From Methylopumilus sp947499625 (GTDB lineage Bacteria > Pseudomonadota > Gammaproteobacteria > Burkholderiales > Methylophilaceae), in contig OZ248397.1 in assembly GCA_965234475.1 (NCBI GenBank), forward strand, positions 1,116,001 through 1,180,000: 64,000 nt of DNA, written 5' to 3'. Within the stretch, counting starts at the first letter, position 1. Every line of letters starts with the position of its first letter. Both the position numbers and the translations under genes were made by a program. Positions 51,850 to 61,121 of this stretch are shown here, in pieces. The notes below the pieces were generated by a model. That model was not told the DNA's origin, searched no databases, and saw only the letters and a list, made by a program, of their open reading frames with translations.

Positions 51850-52874
51850 AAGTTATCAGTGGGTTCTTGTGAAGGTGGTTTCATACCAAAGTGAAGATAC
51901 GTCGCTTGTGTCACGACACGTCCGCGTGGGGTGCGCATGAGATAACCTTGTTGAATAAGATAGGGCTCTAATACATCTTCAATCGTTTCGCGCTCTTCGC
52001 CAATCGCTGCGGCTAAATTATCAATACCTACAGGACCACCATTAAATTTTTCTAGAATCGCTTGCAGGAGTTTTCGGTCCATGATGTCTAAGCCTAATAA
52101 ATCAACATCCAACATTTTGAGTGCGTCATCTGCAATTGACGCTGTGATTTTTCCATTTGATTTTACTTGTGCAAAATCACGTACACGTCTTAATAAACGG
52201 TTTGCAATCCGAGGTGTACCACGTGAACGTTTTGCAATTTCTAATGAGCCTGAAGGATCAATATCAGCTTCTAAAAGACTGGATGAGCGAGCGACAATTT
52301 TTGCTAGTTCGGTTTCACTATAAAACTCTAGTCGAGAGACAATACCAAAACGATCACGGAGTGGATTGGTGAGCATGCCTGCTCGTGTGGTCGCACCCAC
52401 TAAAGTGAAAGGGGGTAAATCAAGTCGCACTGATCTAGCCGATGGGCCCTCACCAATCATAATATCAAGACGGTAATCTTCCATGGCAGGGTATAAAATT
52501 TCTTCAATGACGGGTGATAAACGATGAATCTCATCAATAAATAAAACGTCATTAGGCTCTAAATTAGTAAGAAGTGCTGCGAGGTCACCTGCTTTTTCTA
52601 AAACAGGACCTGATGTTTGACGAAGATTAACGCCCATCTCTTTTGCAATGATGTGAGCTAAAGTAGTTTTGCCTAAACCAGGTGGCCCAAAAAGTAATAC
52701 ATGGTCTAACGCTTCGTTTCTATTTTTAGCCGCTGAAATAAAAATCTCTAATTGGCTTCTGACTTTTTCTTGACCGACATATTCTTGAAGTTCTTTAGGG
52801 CGAAGTGCGCGCTCAATAGACTCCTCAACAGGCTCATTCACGGTACTTGCTACAAAGCGATCAGATTCAATCAT
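51837..52874 (-). CDS. ruvB: Holliday junction helicase RuvB
   Basis: AAA+ motor of 345 residues for branch migration. Walker A FGPPGLGKTTLAHI, Walker B DVLFIDEIHRLS, sensor regions (VGATTRAGML) and a C-terminal winged helix (YLMRTPRGRVVT) are conserved. It follows ruvA by nine bases. Confidence 0.97.
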   Translation of the reverse strand: MIESDRFVASTVNEPVEESIERALRPKELQEYVGQEKVRSQLEIFISAAKNRNEALDHVLLFGPPGLGKTTLAHIIAKEMGVNLRQTSGPVLEKAGDLAALLTNLEPNDVLFIDEIHRLSPVIEEILYPAMEDYRLDIMIGEGPSARSVRLDLPPFTLVGATTRAGMLTNPLRDRFGIVSRLEFYSETELAKIVARSSSLLEADIDPSGSLEIAKRSRGTPRIANRLLRRVRDFAQVKSNGKITASIADDALKMLDVDLLGLDIMDRKLLQAILEKFNGGPVGIDNLAAAIGEERETIEDVLEPYLIQQGYLMRTPRGRVVTQATYLHFGMKPPSQEPTDNLWQE

Positions 52875-52883
52875 GCGTCTTCA

Positions 52884-53465
52884 TTAGCCTTTAGATAAAT
52901 ATTTTAAAGCTTGTTTAATACCGTCATTCACGGTGAGATTTACATCTAAACTTTTTACAGCATTTAAAGATTCGCGTTCATTGTAGCCTAATGCAATGAG
53001 TGCATTGAGGACATCTTGGCTGATCGATGTAATACTAGAACCCTTAATACTTAGCGCTGAATCAAGCGTGAATTTATCTTTAAGCTCGAGAAGCAATCTT
53101 TCGGCTGTTTTTTTACCAATACCGGGTACGCGAGTTAAAAGGCCTGCTTCTTGTAATGACACCGCTTGAATCAATTCATCAATTGATAAGCCACTTAAAA
53201 TCGCGAGTGCCGATTTAGCACCAATACCATTTACTTTCAAAAGCTGTCTAAACATTAAACGTTCTTGGTTGGTGCCAAAGCCAAATAATAGTTGCGCATC
53301 TTCACGTACAACAAAGTGAGTGAGTAATGTCACTTTATCTCCCACCTGAGGAAGCAAATAAAAAGTACTCATAGGGACTTCGCATTCATAGCCCACACCA
53401 TTGCAATCAATTAAAGCCAAAGGGGGTGTCTTATCTAAAAGAATGCCGGAAATTCTTCCTATCAT
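52884..53465 (-). CDS. ruvA: Holliday junction DNA-binding protein RuvA
   Basis: Protein of 193 residues with an OB-fold (MIGRISGILLDKTPPLALID), two helix-hairpin-helix motifs (LLKVNGIGAKSALAILSG and LTRVPGIGKKTAERLLLEL) and a C-terminal RuvB-binding domain. Its ATG overlaps the ruvC end by four bases. Confidence 0.97.
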   Translation of the reverse strand: MIGRISGILLDKTPPLALIDCNGVGYECEVPMSTFYLLPQVGDKVTLLTHFVVREDAQLLFGFGTNQERLMFRQLLKVNGIGAKSALAILSGLSIDELIQAVSLQEAGLLTRVPGIGKKTAERLLLELKDKFTLDSALSIKGSSITSISQDVLNALIALGYNERESLNAVKSLDVNLTVNDGIKQALKYLSKG

Positions 53466-54028
53466 ACGAGCCTACCTTTTTTCATGCGATAACTTAAAGC
53501 ATCCATACTTTGCAATTGGTTATAAGCATGTGCATGACACATCGCACAAGCGAGTGCATCTGCAGAATCAGCTTGAGGCAATTCAGGCAATTTTAAAAAG
53601 CGTTTGACCATTTCTTGCACCTGCTCTTTTTTGGCATGCCCTGAACCCACCACTGATTTTTTAACTTGTAACGCTGTGTATTCATAGACAGGTAATTTTT
53701 TGATGACGGCAGCGCTGATGGCAGCTCCTCGCGCTTGACCTAATAAAAGGGTGGATTGTGGATTCACATTCACAAACACTTTTTCAATGGCTACTTGTTT
53801 TGGCTTATATTGATCGATCACTTCAAAGAGCCCTTCTAAAATAATTTGAATACGCGCAGGCAAACTATCACGCGCTTCTTCTTTGGCGCTGACAGTTTTT
53901 ATTACACCACTTCCAAGATAGCGAATCTTGTCACCACTTTTTTCAACGACACCGAATCCCGTCAGTCTTAAACCAGGATCAATACCAAGGATGATAATAG
54001 GATCGCTCAATGATGATTTAATCTTCAA
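53462..54028 (-). CDS. ruvC: Holliday junction resolvase RuvC
   Basis: Endonuclease of 188 residues with RNase H fold. Catalytic acids are seen in ILGIDPGLRLTGFG, in VAIEKVFVNVNP and near the C terminus in ADSADALACAMCHAH. The start is a TTG at 54028, inside the end of yebC; a TTG at 54010 is possible. Last of the common yebC-ruvC-ruvA-ruvB order. Confidence 0.95.
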   Translation of the reverse strand: MKIKSSLSDPIIILGIDPGLRLTGFGVVEKSGDKIRYLGSGVIKTVSAKEEARDSLPARIQIILEGLFEVIDQYKPKQVAIEKVFVNVNPQSTLLLGQARGAAISAAVIKKLPVYEYTALQVKKSVVGSGHAKKEQVQEMVKRFLKLPELPQADSADALACAMCHAHAYNQLQSMDALSYRMKKGRLV

Positions 54029-54743
54029 TCACTGCAGTGGTATAAACTTCCTGCACATCATCTAAATCATCAAGCGTATCTAAAATTTTTTGCATTCTAA
54101 TCCCATCATCTCCACTTAAAACATTTTCTAATGTAGGGCGCATTGCGACTTCGGCTAACTCTATTTTTAAACCTGCATTTAAAAGCGCTTCTTTAACCTG
54201 AATAAATTCTTGAACAGGAGTGGTGACTTCAATACTGCCGTCCTCATCATTAATAATATCTTCAGCCCCTGCCTCTAAAGCTACTTCCATCACCTTATCT
54301 TCATCTACGCCGGGAGCAAAAAAGATGCGGCCACAATGTTTAAATAAAAAAGCGACGGATCCGTCGGTACCTAAATTGCCGCCATTTTTAGTGAGCGCAT
54401 GCCTCACATCAGCGACAGCTCTTTGTTTGTTATCCGTTAAGCAATCAATAATAATGGCAGCTCCACCAATGCCATAACCTTCATATCTCACTTCTTCGTA
54501 ACTCACACCTTCTAATTCGCCCGTGCCTTTTTTAATAGCACGCATGATATTGTCTTGTGGCATATTTTCTTCTTTGGCGAGCGCCACAGCCGCTCTCAAT
54601 CTCGGATTGAAGTTGACTTCTCCGCCGCCGAGTCTTGCTGAAACCGTAATTTCTTTAATGATTTTTGTGAATGCTTTTCCGCGCTTAGCGTCTTGGCGAC
54701 CTTTGCGGTGTTGAATATTTGCCCATTTGGAATGTCCTGCCAT
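54018..54743 (-). CDS. yebC: YebC/PmpR family regulator
   Basis: Protein of 241 residues with the family opening MAGHSKWANIQHRKGRQDAK and the GAEDIINDEDGSIEV region. Members have been linked both to transcription control and to translation of difficult proline stretches. Proline-rich tails are encoded in the same window (S16, L19), though no link is shown. It is followed by ruvC. Confidence 0.95.
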   Translation of the reverse strand: MAGHSKWANIQHRKGRQDAKRGKAFTKIIKEITVSARLGGGEVNFNPRLRAAVALAKEENMPQDNIMRAIKKGTGELEGVSYEEVRYEGYGIGGAAIIIDCLTDNKQRAVADVRHALTKNGGNLGTDGSVAFLFKHCGRIFFAPGVDEDKVMEVALEAGAEDIINDEDGSIEVTTPVQEFIQVKEALLNAGLKIELAEVAMRPTLENVLSGDDGIRMQKILDTLDDLDDVQEVYTTAVIED

Positions 54744-54745
54744 GC

Positions 54746-55699
54746 TTAGCCCTTTCTAGACTTTGATTTTATCATGGGTTCTTTTCTAAGCCACGGCTGC
54801 ACGAGCTCTTCTTCGTGTTTTTTAATGCGGTCGTAAGAAATCATCAGAAGAGAGATTCCAATGAAAGACATACCAAATAACTCAAAAGACTTAATGACTT
54901 CATGAAGCTCTATCGATGATGCAATGACCGCTATAACAGGGCAAACCGTTGTGGTCATGGTAGCTATGCCTGCTGATAAATGCCTTAATGCATAAAGCCA
55001 TAATAGCCATGCAATCGCATTGCCAAAGACTGAGTTATAGATAAGGGCTCCAATAAAATAACCACTCCATTCAATCGAAGTCGTATGCGTCATTAAAGCG
55101 ACTATAACAATAGGGATGGAACCAAAAAACATTTGCCATGCCGTTAAGGAAATCAAATCAAGATTGGGCGAACGTGCTTGAAGTTTTTTAGCTAAAATCA
55201 CAGCCAACGCCCATGAAATACCAGACACAATGGCTAATATCATGCTAAATACATCGGTCCCCAAATGAAGAGGGTCCAAAATAAATAAAATGCCCATCAG
55301 TGAAAACAAGGCTGCGGGCCATTGCCATCCGCGTAATTTTTCCCCTAAAAGTGGCCAGGCCAAAAGCATGGTCCAAAAAGGCATGGTATAGGTAAGTACC
55401 GCTGTTTTAGCAGCACCACCTTCAACCAAAGCCCATAGCAGAAGTCCTGTAAAGCCTGCAGTTTGAAGAAGACCTAAAACAATCAGACTTGGAATTTCTT
55501 TGATGCTAAAAGGTTTTTTTAAGATAAGCATCACAATGAATAAACAAAGCGCTCCTAGGATAGTGCGAAGGGCTGCAAAATCAAAAGGGCCTGCAAAATG
55601 AAGGGCATTTTTCATAACGACCCAGTTGTACCCCCAAATAAGGCACAAAAGCATAAGGGCTAAAAAAGCCATCAGGCTTTGATTTTTTTTAAGAAGCAT
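54746..55699 (-). CDS. EamA/DMT-family transporter
   Basis: Membrane protein of 317 residues with ten hydrophobic segments in two EamA repeats (first LALMLLCLIWGYNWVVMK, second from about residue 155). Members export amino acids or other metabolites; the substrate cannot be told. Two bases upstream of yebC on the same strand, so possibly part of that transcript. It is divergent from the CBS gene. Confidence 0.88.
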   Translation of the reverse strand: MLLKKNQSLMAFLALMLLCLIWGYNWVVMKNALHFAGPFDFAALRTILGALCLFIVMLILKKPFSIKEIPSLIVLGLLQTAGFTGLLLWALVEGGAAKTAVLTYTMPFWTMLLAWPLLGEKLRGWQWPAALFSLMGILFILDPLHLGTDVFSMILAIVSGISWALAVILAKKLQARSPNLDLISLTAWQMFFGSIPIVIVALMTHTTSIEWSGYFIGALIYNSVFGNAIAWLLWLYALRHLSAGIATMTTTVCPVIAVIASSIELHEVIKSFELFGMSFIGISLLMISYDRIKKHEEELVQPWLRKEPMIKSKSRKG

Positions 55700-55707
55700 T
55701 TTTATAC

Positions 55708-55735
55708 TTGTTTAATACAGTGACATTATTATAAA
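55708..55735 (+). promoter_or_regulatory. Candidate promoter of the CBS-domain gene
   Basis: TTGTTT (55708-55713) and TATAAA (55730-55735) are 16 bases apart, about 40 bases upstream of the CBS gene start. Confidence 0.45.
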
Positions 55736-55774
55736 GTGTATCTTTAGATTCTAAGCTTTCAAAAAAGGTGCCCT

Positions 55775-56206
55775 ATGAAAACAGCTGCTCAACTTATTGC
55801 CGATAAAAAGCATAACGAAGTCATTAGTATCGCCCCTAATCGTCCCGTGATTGATGCCCTTATCATCCTAGCTGAATATAAAATTGGGGCTCTCATTGTG
55901 ATGGATCAAGACAAAATGGTCGGTATTTTTTCAGAACGAGATTACGCACGCGAAGTTGTCTTACAAGGGAAATCTTCTAAAGTCACTTTGATTGAAGACG
56001 TGATGACTAAAAATGTGCTTGTGGGACATGGGAAAGATACTTTTGAAAAAGCAATGACGCTTATGACCGAACATCATATTCGTCACTTGCCCATTATGGA
56101 TGGCAACAAAATCATTGGTATGTTGTCTTTGGGTGATGTAGCTAAAGAAATGATTGTGTATCAAAAAAACCTGATTAAAGAACTCGAAGCTTACGTCAAA
56201 CAATAA
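55775..56206 (+). CDS. CBS-domain pair protein
   Basis: Cytoplasmic protein of 143 residues made only of two CBS domains (about residues 10-70, GALIVMDQDKMVGIFSERDYA, and 78-135, HHIRHLPIMDGNKIIGMLSLGD). Such pairs bind adenine nucleotides and sense energy or redox state. No partner domain is fused. It is followed by a small lipoprotein gene 68 bases later. Confidence 0.9.
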   Translation: MKTAAQLIADKKHNEVISIAPNRPVIDALIILAEYKIGALIVMDQDKMVGIFSERDYAREVVLQGKSSKVTLIEDVMTKNVLVGHGKDTFEKAMTLMTEHHIRHLPIMDGNKIIGMLSLGDVAKEMIVYQKNLIKELEAYVKQ

Positions 56207-56274
56207 GTTTCTTTAAAGATTGAGTTTGTTTTGTAAAATGGCTATTTTATAAATTTTGAATTAAACTCAATTTC

Positions 56275-56724
56275 ATGAAAAAGCTTCTATCTCTCATTGC
56301 TTTTCTTTTCATTAGTGGCTGTGCCACCACTGATAATTTAGGCGACTTAGGTAAACGCTTTGACGACATCAAAAAAATTGAAACCTTGTTCTTTAATCAA
56401 ATGCCACTTCCTAAAGATGCTCGCATCTCGTCAGATAAATCTTTAATTTTAGGTGAAGGCGATAACTGGGCAGGCCGTATTGAATTGTCATCAAGTATGG
56501 AGTCTTTAGAAGCGAGTGCTTTTTTTACGAGAGAATACCCAAAACATAATTGGCAACTTATTTCATCGACGAAAGCTAAGTTAAGTATTTTGGTATTTAC
56601 AAATAGCACTCGCACACTTACATTAGAAATTACTGAAGGCGGCCCATTAGCAGCCAAATCAATGATTGTGATGACGGTTGCTCCTAAAGTACAAAATCAA
56701 GCAGTGCCTGATTTAAAAAAATAA
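56275..56724 (+). CDS. Small hypothetical lipoprotein
   Basis: Protein of 149 residues with a lipobox (ISGC, cysteine at 16). The rest is a mixed alpha/beta sequence with FFTREYPKHNWQLIS and TRTLTLEITEGG; it resembles a small family of proteobacterial lipoproteins without known function. It converges on ntrC with a two-base gap. Confidence 0.75.
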   Translation: MKKLLSLIAFLFISGCATTDNLGDLGKRFDDIKKIETLFFNQMPLPKDARISSDKSLILGEGDNWAGRIELSSSMESLEASAFFTREYPKHNWQLISSTKAKLSILVFTNSTRTLTLEITEGGPLAAKSMIVMTVAPKVQNQAVPDLKK

Positions 56725-56726
56725 AT

Positions 56727-58115
56727 TTATTTTTCGATTTTTAATTCTTTGACTTTTCGGGTTAAGGTGTTTCTTCCTAAGCCCAACATCTCAGCTGCTT
56801 CAATGCGTCTTCCTTTGGTAAAGTGAAGCGCTTCTTCGATTAAAATCTTCTCAAATGTTTGATTGAGATTCGTCAGAATATCTTTTTGGTTTTTGTTAAA
56901 AGCTAATTGCACTTCTTGCTTTAATGCATCTTTCCAATTGATAGATACTTCTTTATACATATCATTATTTTTCAGTTCAGGCGGCAAATCTTTGATGTCG
57001 ATATTTTGACCTGGTGCCATGACGGTTAACCAGTGACAGACATTTTCAAGTTGGCGCACATTGCCACTCCAGTGAAGGTGCGATAAATAATTTAGAGTGT
57101 CTTCAGATAAAATCTTTGTTTCAACACCTAATTGCTGTGCACTTTGTTGTAAGAAGTGGCGAGCTAAATCTGGAACATCCTCTGCACGCTCTCTTAAGGC
57201 GGGCAAACGTAATCGAATGACATTGAGTCGATGAAATAAATCTTCGCGGAAGAGTCCTGCTTTAACTCTTTCTTCCATATCTTGATGGGTGGCTGCAATG
57301 ACTCTGACATTTACTTTAATCGGGTTATGGCCACCGACGCGATAGAACTGGCCGTCACTTAAGACACGTAAAAGTCTTGTTTGAAGGTCTGCTGGCATAT
57401 CACCAATCTCATCTAAAAAAAGTGTGCCACCATCTGCTTGTTCAAAACGACCTTTTCGCAAAGCTTGCGCTCCTGTAAATGCACCGCGTTCATGGCCAAA
57501 GAGTTCGGACTCCAATAAATCTTTTGGAATCGCTGCTGTATTAATTGCGATAAAAGGTTTATCTGCTCGAGGAGAATGTTTATGAAGCGCACTTGCAACC
57601 AACTCTTTACCGCTCCCTGATTCACCATTAATAAGAACAGTTGCATGAGAACGGCTAAGTCGTCCGATCGCACGAAAAACTTCTTGCATCGATGGAGCAT
57701 GTCCAATCATTTCTGTTGAGTTTTCAAAAGAAACTTCTTGATTATTTTGTTTCAAGGATTCATCAATCGCACGATGAATAATTTCAATCGCTTGATCCAC
57801 ATCAAATGGTTTTGCCAAGTATTCAAAGGCACCACCTTGGAATGCAGCCACCGCACTTTCTAAATCAGAATAGGCCGTCATGATGATGACAGGAATATGT
57901 GTATATTTTTCTTTGATGACCTGAAGAAGTTCTAAACCTGAACCTTGTGGCATTCGAATGTCACTCACAATCACTTGAGGCTCTTCATCTTTGATAGCGG
58001 CAAGTGCCTCTTTAATCGAGCTAAACGTTTTAAAATTTAAGTCAGTTCGTGCAAGTGCTTTTTCAAATACCCATCGAATGGATTTGTCATCATCGATAAT
58101 CCAAATTGCTTTCAT
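56727..58115 (-). CDS. ntrC: Nitrogen regulator NtrC
   Basis: Sigma-54-dependent response regulator of 462 residues. Receiver domain with phosphorylation site D52 (VIVSDIRMP); AAA+ domain with GESGSGKE (Walker A), ERGAFTGAQ (sigma-54 contact) and DEIGDM (Walker B); and a C-terminal Fis-like helix-turn-helix (RRIEAAEMLGLGRNTLTRKV). It overlaps ntrB by four bases. Its likely targets are the sites upstream of glnA and ntrB in this window. Confidence 0.96.
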   Translation of the reverse strand: MKAIWIIDDDKSIRWVFEKALARTDLNFKTFSSIKEALAAIKDEEPQVIVSDIRMPQGSGLELLQVIKEKYTHIPVIIMTAYSDLESAVAAFQGGAFEYLAKPFDVDQAIEIIHRAIDESLKQNNQEVSFENSTEMIGHAPSMQEVFRAIGRLSRSHATVLINGESGSGKELVASALHKHSPRADKPFIAINTAAIPKDLLESELFGHERGAFTGAQALRKGRFEQADGGTLFLDEIGDMPADLQTRLLRVLSDGQFYRVGGHNPIKVNVRVIAATHQDMEERVKAGLFREDLFHRLNVIRLRLPALRERAEDVPDLARHFLQQSAQQLGVETKILSEDTLNYLSHLHWSGNVRQLENVCHWLTVMAPGQNIDIKDLPPELKNNDMYKEVSINWKDALKQEVQLAFNKNQKDILTNLNQTFEKILIEEALHFTKGRRIEAAEMLGLGRNTLTRKVKELKIEK

Positions 58116-59239
58116 AGTGAAGATCCTTGTGATTCTTGATTGTGAGTAGAAATTTCTTTTGTATCTAAACCTTTAATCGGCAATAAAATTGTGAATGTGG
58201 TATGTCCCGGCTCGCTCTTACATTCAATCATGCCTTGATGTTGACTTATATAAGTTTGCGCTAAAGATAAGCCAAGCCCTGAGCCACCTTCGCGGCCTGA
58301 AACCAGCGGATAAAATATTTTGTCGCGAATACCTGCAGGGATACCAGGTCCGTTATCAATGATGTCGAGTTTAATACCCACACGGTAACGTTTTTTAGCG
58401 AGCATGATTTGTCGTTCAGCTCTCGTTTTAAAAATGATTAAACCTTGCTGTTGTTTTTCATGCATCGCTTGAACGGCATTCCGCGCAATATTAAGCACGG
58501 CTTGAATCAGTTTTTCCCGATCGCCAATAATGTCAGGCAAGCTCGTATCGTAATCACGTTGAATTTTTATTTCATCAGGGGATTCGGCTAACAATAAACT
58601 TCGAACACGCTCTAATACTTCATGAATATTGGTTGGTTCATATTTAGGTTTTTGATGGGGGACAAGCAATCGATCCATCAGAGATTGCAAGCGATCTGCT
58701 TCTTTAATAATGACTTGCGTATATTCTTTTAATGAAACGTCAGGGAGCTCATGCTCTAAAAGTTGTGCAGCTCCCCTTAAGCCCCCTAATGGGTTTCTAA
58801 TTTCATGTGCTAAATTTCGAATCAATTCAGAGTTTGCTTGTTGCTGAATCAACATACGCTCTTCTTTGGCGATTCGTAATTGCTGATCCATTTGCTGGAA
58901 CTCAAGAATGTATCGAATCATTTTGCTTTGAATGGGGGTAATGGTGCATGTCACAGAATAGGACTGATGTTTTAAAGTGGTAATTAAAAACTCATGCTCG
59001 CGATAAGGGGTGTCGCTATTTAAAGCTTGGCTGATGGCTATTTTTAAAATGTCAGAATGAGGAAATGCCTCATCCAATGTCATCATGTAAATATGTTTGG
59101 CGCTGAGTCCAAATAAAATCTCCGCCGATGGATTCATATACAAAATATGGCCCTCAATATCACATAGCAATACGGCACTTGCTAAGTGTTCAATCCCTTT
59201 AAGTTCTGGACTTAAGGATGGCATCGTGGTTTTTTTCAT
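58112..59239 (-). CDS. ntrB: Nitrogen sensor kinase NtrB
   Basis: Cytoplasmic histidine kinase/phosphatase of 375 residues without membrane segments. PAS domain (about residues 15-115); H-box LAHEIRNPLGGLRG (H145); ATPase domain with NIARNAVQAM (N-box), IDNGPGIP and GGSGLGLSLAQ. It should respond to PII protein. Its own promoter region carries an NtrC-type site. Confidence 0.95.
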   Translation of the reverse strand: MKKTTMPSLSPELKGIEHLASAVLLCDIEGHILYMNPSAEILFGLSAKHIYMMTLDEAFPHSDILKIAISQALNSDTPYREHEFLITTLKHQSYSVTCTITPIQSKMIRYILEFQQMDQQLRIAKEERMLIQQQANSELIRNLAHEIRNPLGGLRGAAQLLEHELPDVSLKEYTQVIIKEADRLQSLMDRLLVPHQKPKYEPTNIHEVLERVRSLLLAESPDEIKIQRDYDTSLPDIIGDREKLIQAVLNIARNAVQAMHEKQQQGLIIFKTRAERQIMLAKKRYRVGIKLDIIDNGPGIPAGIRDKIFYPLVSGREGGSGLGLSLAQTYISQHQGMIECKSEPGHTTFTILLPIKGLDTKEISTHNQESQGSSL

Positions 59240-59328
59240 GAATTTTCCATTTTCATTAATATATAAGCAAAACTCGAGCCAACTTTGGCAGAAGGCCTTA
59301 AGGCCTATTTGCTAGGCATTACTAGTGT

Positions 59329-59356
59329 ATTGTAAGGAATAATAAGCGAGAATGCA
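59329..59356 (-). promoter_or_regulatory. Candidate ntrBC promoter
   Basis: On the minus strand TGCATT (59351-59356) and TACAAT (59329-59334) are 16 bases apart, about 90 bases upstream of ntrB. The -35 box lies inside the NtrC-type palindrome. A further palindrome AGGCCTTAAGGCCT (59293-59306) lies in the leader. Confidence 0.5.
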
Positions 59357-59369
59357 CTAAAATAGTGCA
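59353..59369 (-). promoter_or_regulatory. NtrC-type binding site over the ntrB promoter
   Basis: TGCACTAAAATAGTGCA fits the NtrC pattern TGCAC-N7-GTGCA exactly. Because it covers the likely -35 box, bound NtrC would repress its own operon, as at the enteric glnL promoter (inference). Confidence 0.75.
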
Positions 59370-59401
59370 TATATAGATAAGCCTAGGGTGAAAGCATAAA
59401 A

Positions 59402-59426
59402 AAAGACGGCTATAAAAGCCGCCTTT
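59402..59426 (-). terminator. Terminator after glnA
   Basis: Ten-base stem on the minus strand (AAAGGCGGCT / AGCCGTCTTT, one G-U pair), five-base loop, followed by T-rich sequence. It separates glnA from ntrBC. Confidence 0.85.
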
Positions 59427-59442
59427 AAATAACAAAAACGAA

Positions 59443-60852
59443 TTAGCAGCTGTAATACATGCCGAATTCGATTGGATGCGGTGTCATACGCATCTTAGTG
59501 ACTTCTTCCATCTTAAGATCGATATAACTATTGATCCAGTCATCGGTAAATACACCACCGCGCGTTAAAAACTCGCGATCTTTATCTAAATACTCAAGCG
59601 CTTGTTCGAGAGATGAACATACCGTTGGCACTTGTGCATCTTCTTCAGGTGTTAAATGGTACAAGTCTTTTGTGGCTGGCTCTCCTGGGTGAATTTTATT
59701 TTGAATGCCATCTAGACCTGCCATCATCAATGCACTGAATGCAAGATATGGGTTCGCTATTGGGTCAGGGAATCGCGCTTCGATACGACGCGCTTTATCA
59801 CCTTCCACGAATGGGATACGAATCGATGCTGAGCGGTTTTTCGCAGAGTAAGCTAATTTCACTGGAGCCTCATAGCCTGGCACTAAACGTTTATATGAGT
59901 TCGTACCTGGATTAGTAATCGCATTTAGTGCGCGTGCGTGTTTAATCACACCGCCAATGTAGAACAATGCAAGTTCACTTAAACCTGCGTAGCCAGAACC
60001 TGCAAATAAATTTTTACCATCTTTCCAAATCGATTGGTGCACATGCATGCCTGAGCCGTTATCGCCTAGGATTGGTTTTGGCATGAATGTCGCTGTTTTG
60101 CCATAGTTATGTGCAGTGTTTAATACCACGTATTTAAGAAGTTGCGTCCAATCAGCACGCTGTGTGAGTGTGCTAAATTTAGTACCGATTTCACATTGAC
60201 CTGCAGTGGCAACCTCATGGTGATGCACTTCAACTGGCACGCCCATCGCTTCTAATGTAATCGACATTGCTGAACGCACATCTTGAAGTGAGTCAACGGG
60301 TGGCACTGGAAAGTAACCGCCTTTCACTCCTGGACGGTGGCCCGTATTGCCGCCTTCATGTTGAGTGGCAGAATCCCACGCACCTTCTTCTGAATTAATT
60401 TTAACGTGACATCCATCCATACCTTGAGACCAAGTGATGGAATCAAAAATAAAGAATTCTGGTTCCGGGCCAAAGTAAGCCGTGTCACCTATACCTGTTG
60501 ATTTTAGATAAGCTTCTGCACGACGCGCTAAGCTTCGTGGACAACGTTCATAACCTTTACCATCTGTTGGGTCTACCACATCGCATGTCAGGATCAAGGT
60601 TGGTTCTTCCATAAATGGATCTATGTTAGCTGTATCTGGATCTGGCATGAGCAACATGTCAGAGGCTTGAATGCCTTTCCAACCTGCAATCGATGAACCA
60701 TCGAATGCGTGACCTTGTTTAAATTTATCTTCATCAAAAGCTGAGACAGGCACGCTGACGTGCTGTTCTTTGCCTCGCGTATCCGTGAATCTAAAGTCCA
60801 CGAATTTAACGTTGTTATCTTTAATCTTTTTCATTACATCAGCGATTGCCAT
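59443..60852 (-). CDS. glnA: Glutamine synthetase type I
   Basis: ATP-dependent ammonia-assimilating enzyme of 469 residues, dodecameric GSI-beta. Conserved: AFDGSSIAGWKGI, FGPEPEFFIFDS, VEVHHHEVATAGQCEIG, NGSGMHVHQS and the adenylylation loop KDLYHL with Y398, so activity should be controlled by GlnE. AGGAG stands six bases before the ATG. Expression is expected from the sigma-54 promoter upstream. Confidence 0.98.
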   Translation of the reverse strand: MAIADVMKKIKDNNVKFVDFRFTDTRGKEQHVSVPVSAFDEDKFKQGHAFDGSSIAGWKGIQASDMLLMPDPDTANIDPFMEEPTLILTCDVVDPTDGKGYERCPRSLARRAEAYLKSTGIGDTAYFGPEPEFFIFDSITWSQGMDGCHVKINSEEGAWDSATQHEGGNTGHRPGVKGGYFPVPPVDSLQDVRSAMSITLEAMGVPVEVHHHEVATAGQCEIGTKFSTLTQRADWTQLLKYVVLNTAHNYGKTATFMPKPILGDNGSGMHVHQSIWKDGKNLFAGSGYAGLSELALFYIGGVIKHARALNAITNPGTNSYKRLVPGYEAPVKLAYSAKNRSASIRIPFVEGDKARRIEARFPDPIANPYLAFSALMMAGLDGIQNKIHPGEPATKDLYHLTPEEDAQVPTVCSSLEQALEYLDKDREFLTRGGVFTDDWINSYIDLKMEEVTKMRMTPHPIEFGMYYSC

Positions 60853-60924
60853 TTCATTCTCCTAAAAGCTTCAATTGTGATTCAAACTGTTGTTCATTAA
60901 TGCATTTCAACATATTAATAGTAA

Positions 60925-60939
60925 GCATAAATTGTGCCA
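60925..60939 (-). promoter_or_regulatory. Sigma-54 promoter of glnA
   Basis: On the minus strand TGGCAC-AATTT-ATGC matches the -24/-12 pattern TGGCAC-N5-TTGC at all but one position. The start point would be near 60913, about 60 bases before the glnA ATG. Confidence 0.88.
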
Positions 60940-60999
60940 ATCAAATAATGTTGTAAGGCTCTGTTATTACTTGAGATTTAAAAGAGAAACTCCAAAAAG

Positions 61000-61016
61000 T
61001 GCACCAAAAAAATGCA
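61000..61016 (-). promoter_or_regulatory. NtrC-type site 1 upstream of glnA
   Basis: TGCACCAAAAAAATGCA, one strong and one weaker half-site. It is centred about 95 bases upstream of the predicted start point. Confidence 0.7.
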
Positions 61017-61029
61017 TGCGTGAGCTTTA

Positions 61030-61046
61030 TGCACTTAATATGTGCA
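61030..61046 (-). promoter_or_regulatory. NtrC-type site 2 upstream of glnA
   Basis: TGCACTTAATATGTGCA, centred about 125 bases upstream of the predicted start point and 30 bases (about three turns) from site 1, much like the paired enhancer sites of enteric glnA. Confidence 0.8.
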
Positions 61047-61121
61047 TAAATGAGTTTAATGGCAGTTTTTACAAAAACACTTATACTCAAAACCTTAATC
61101 AAATCGATGTGATAGCTCACC

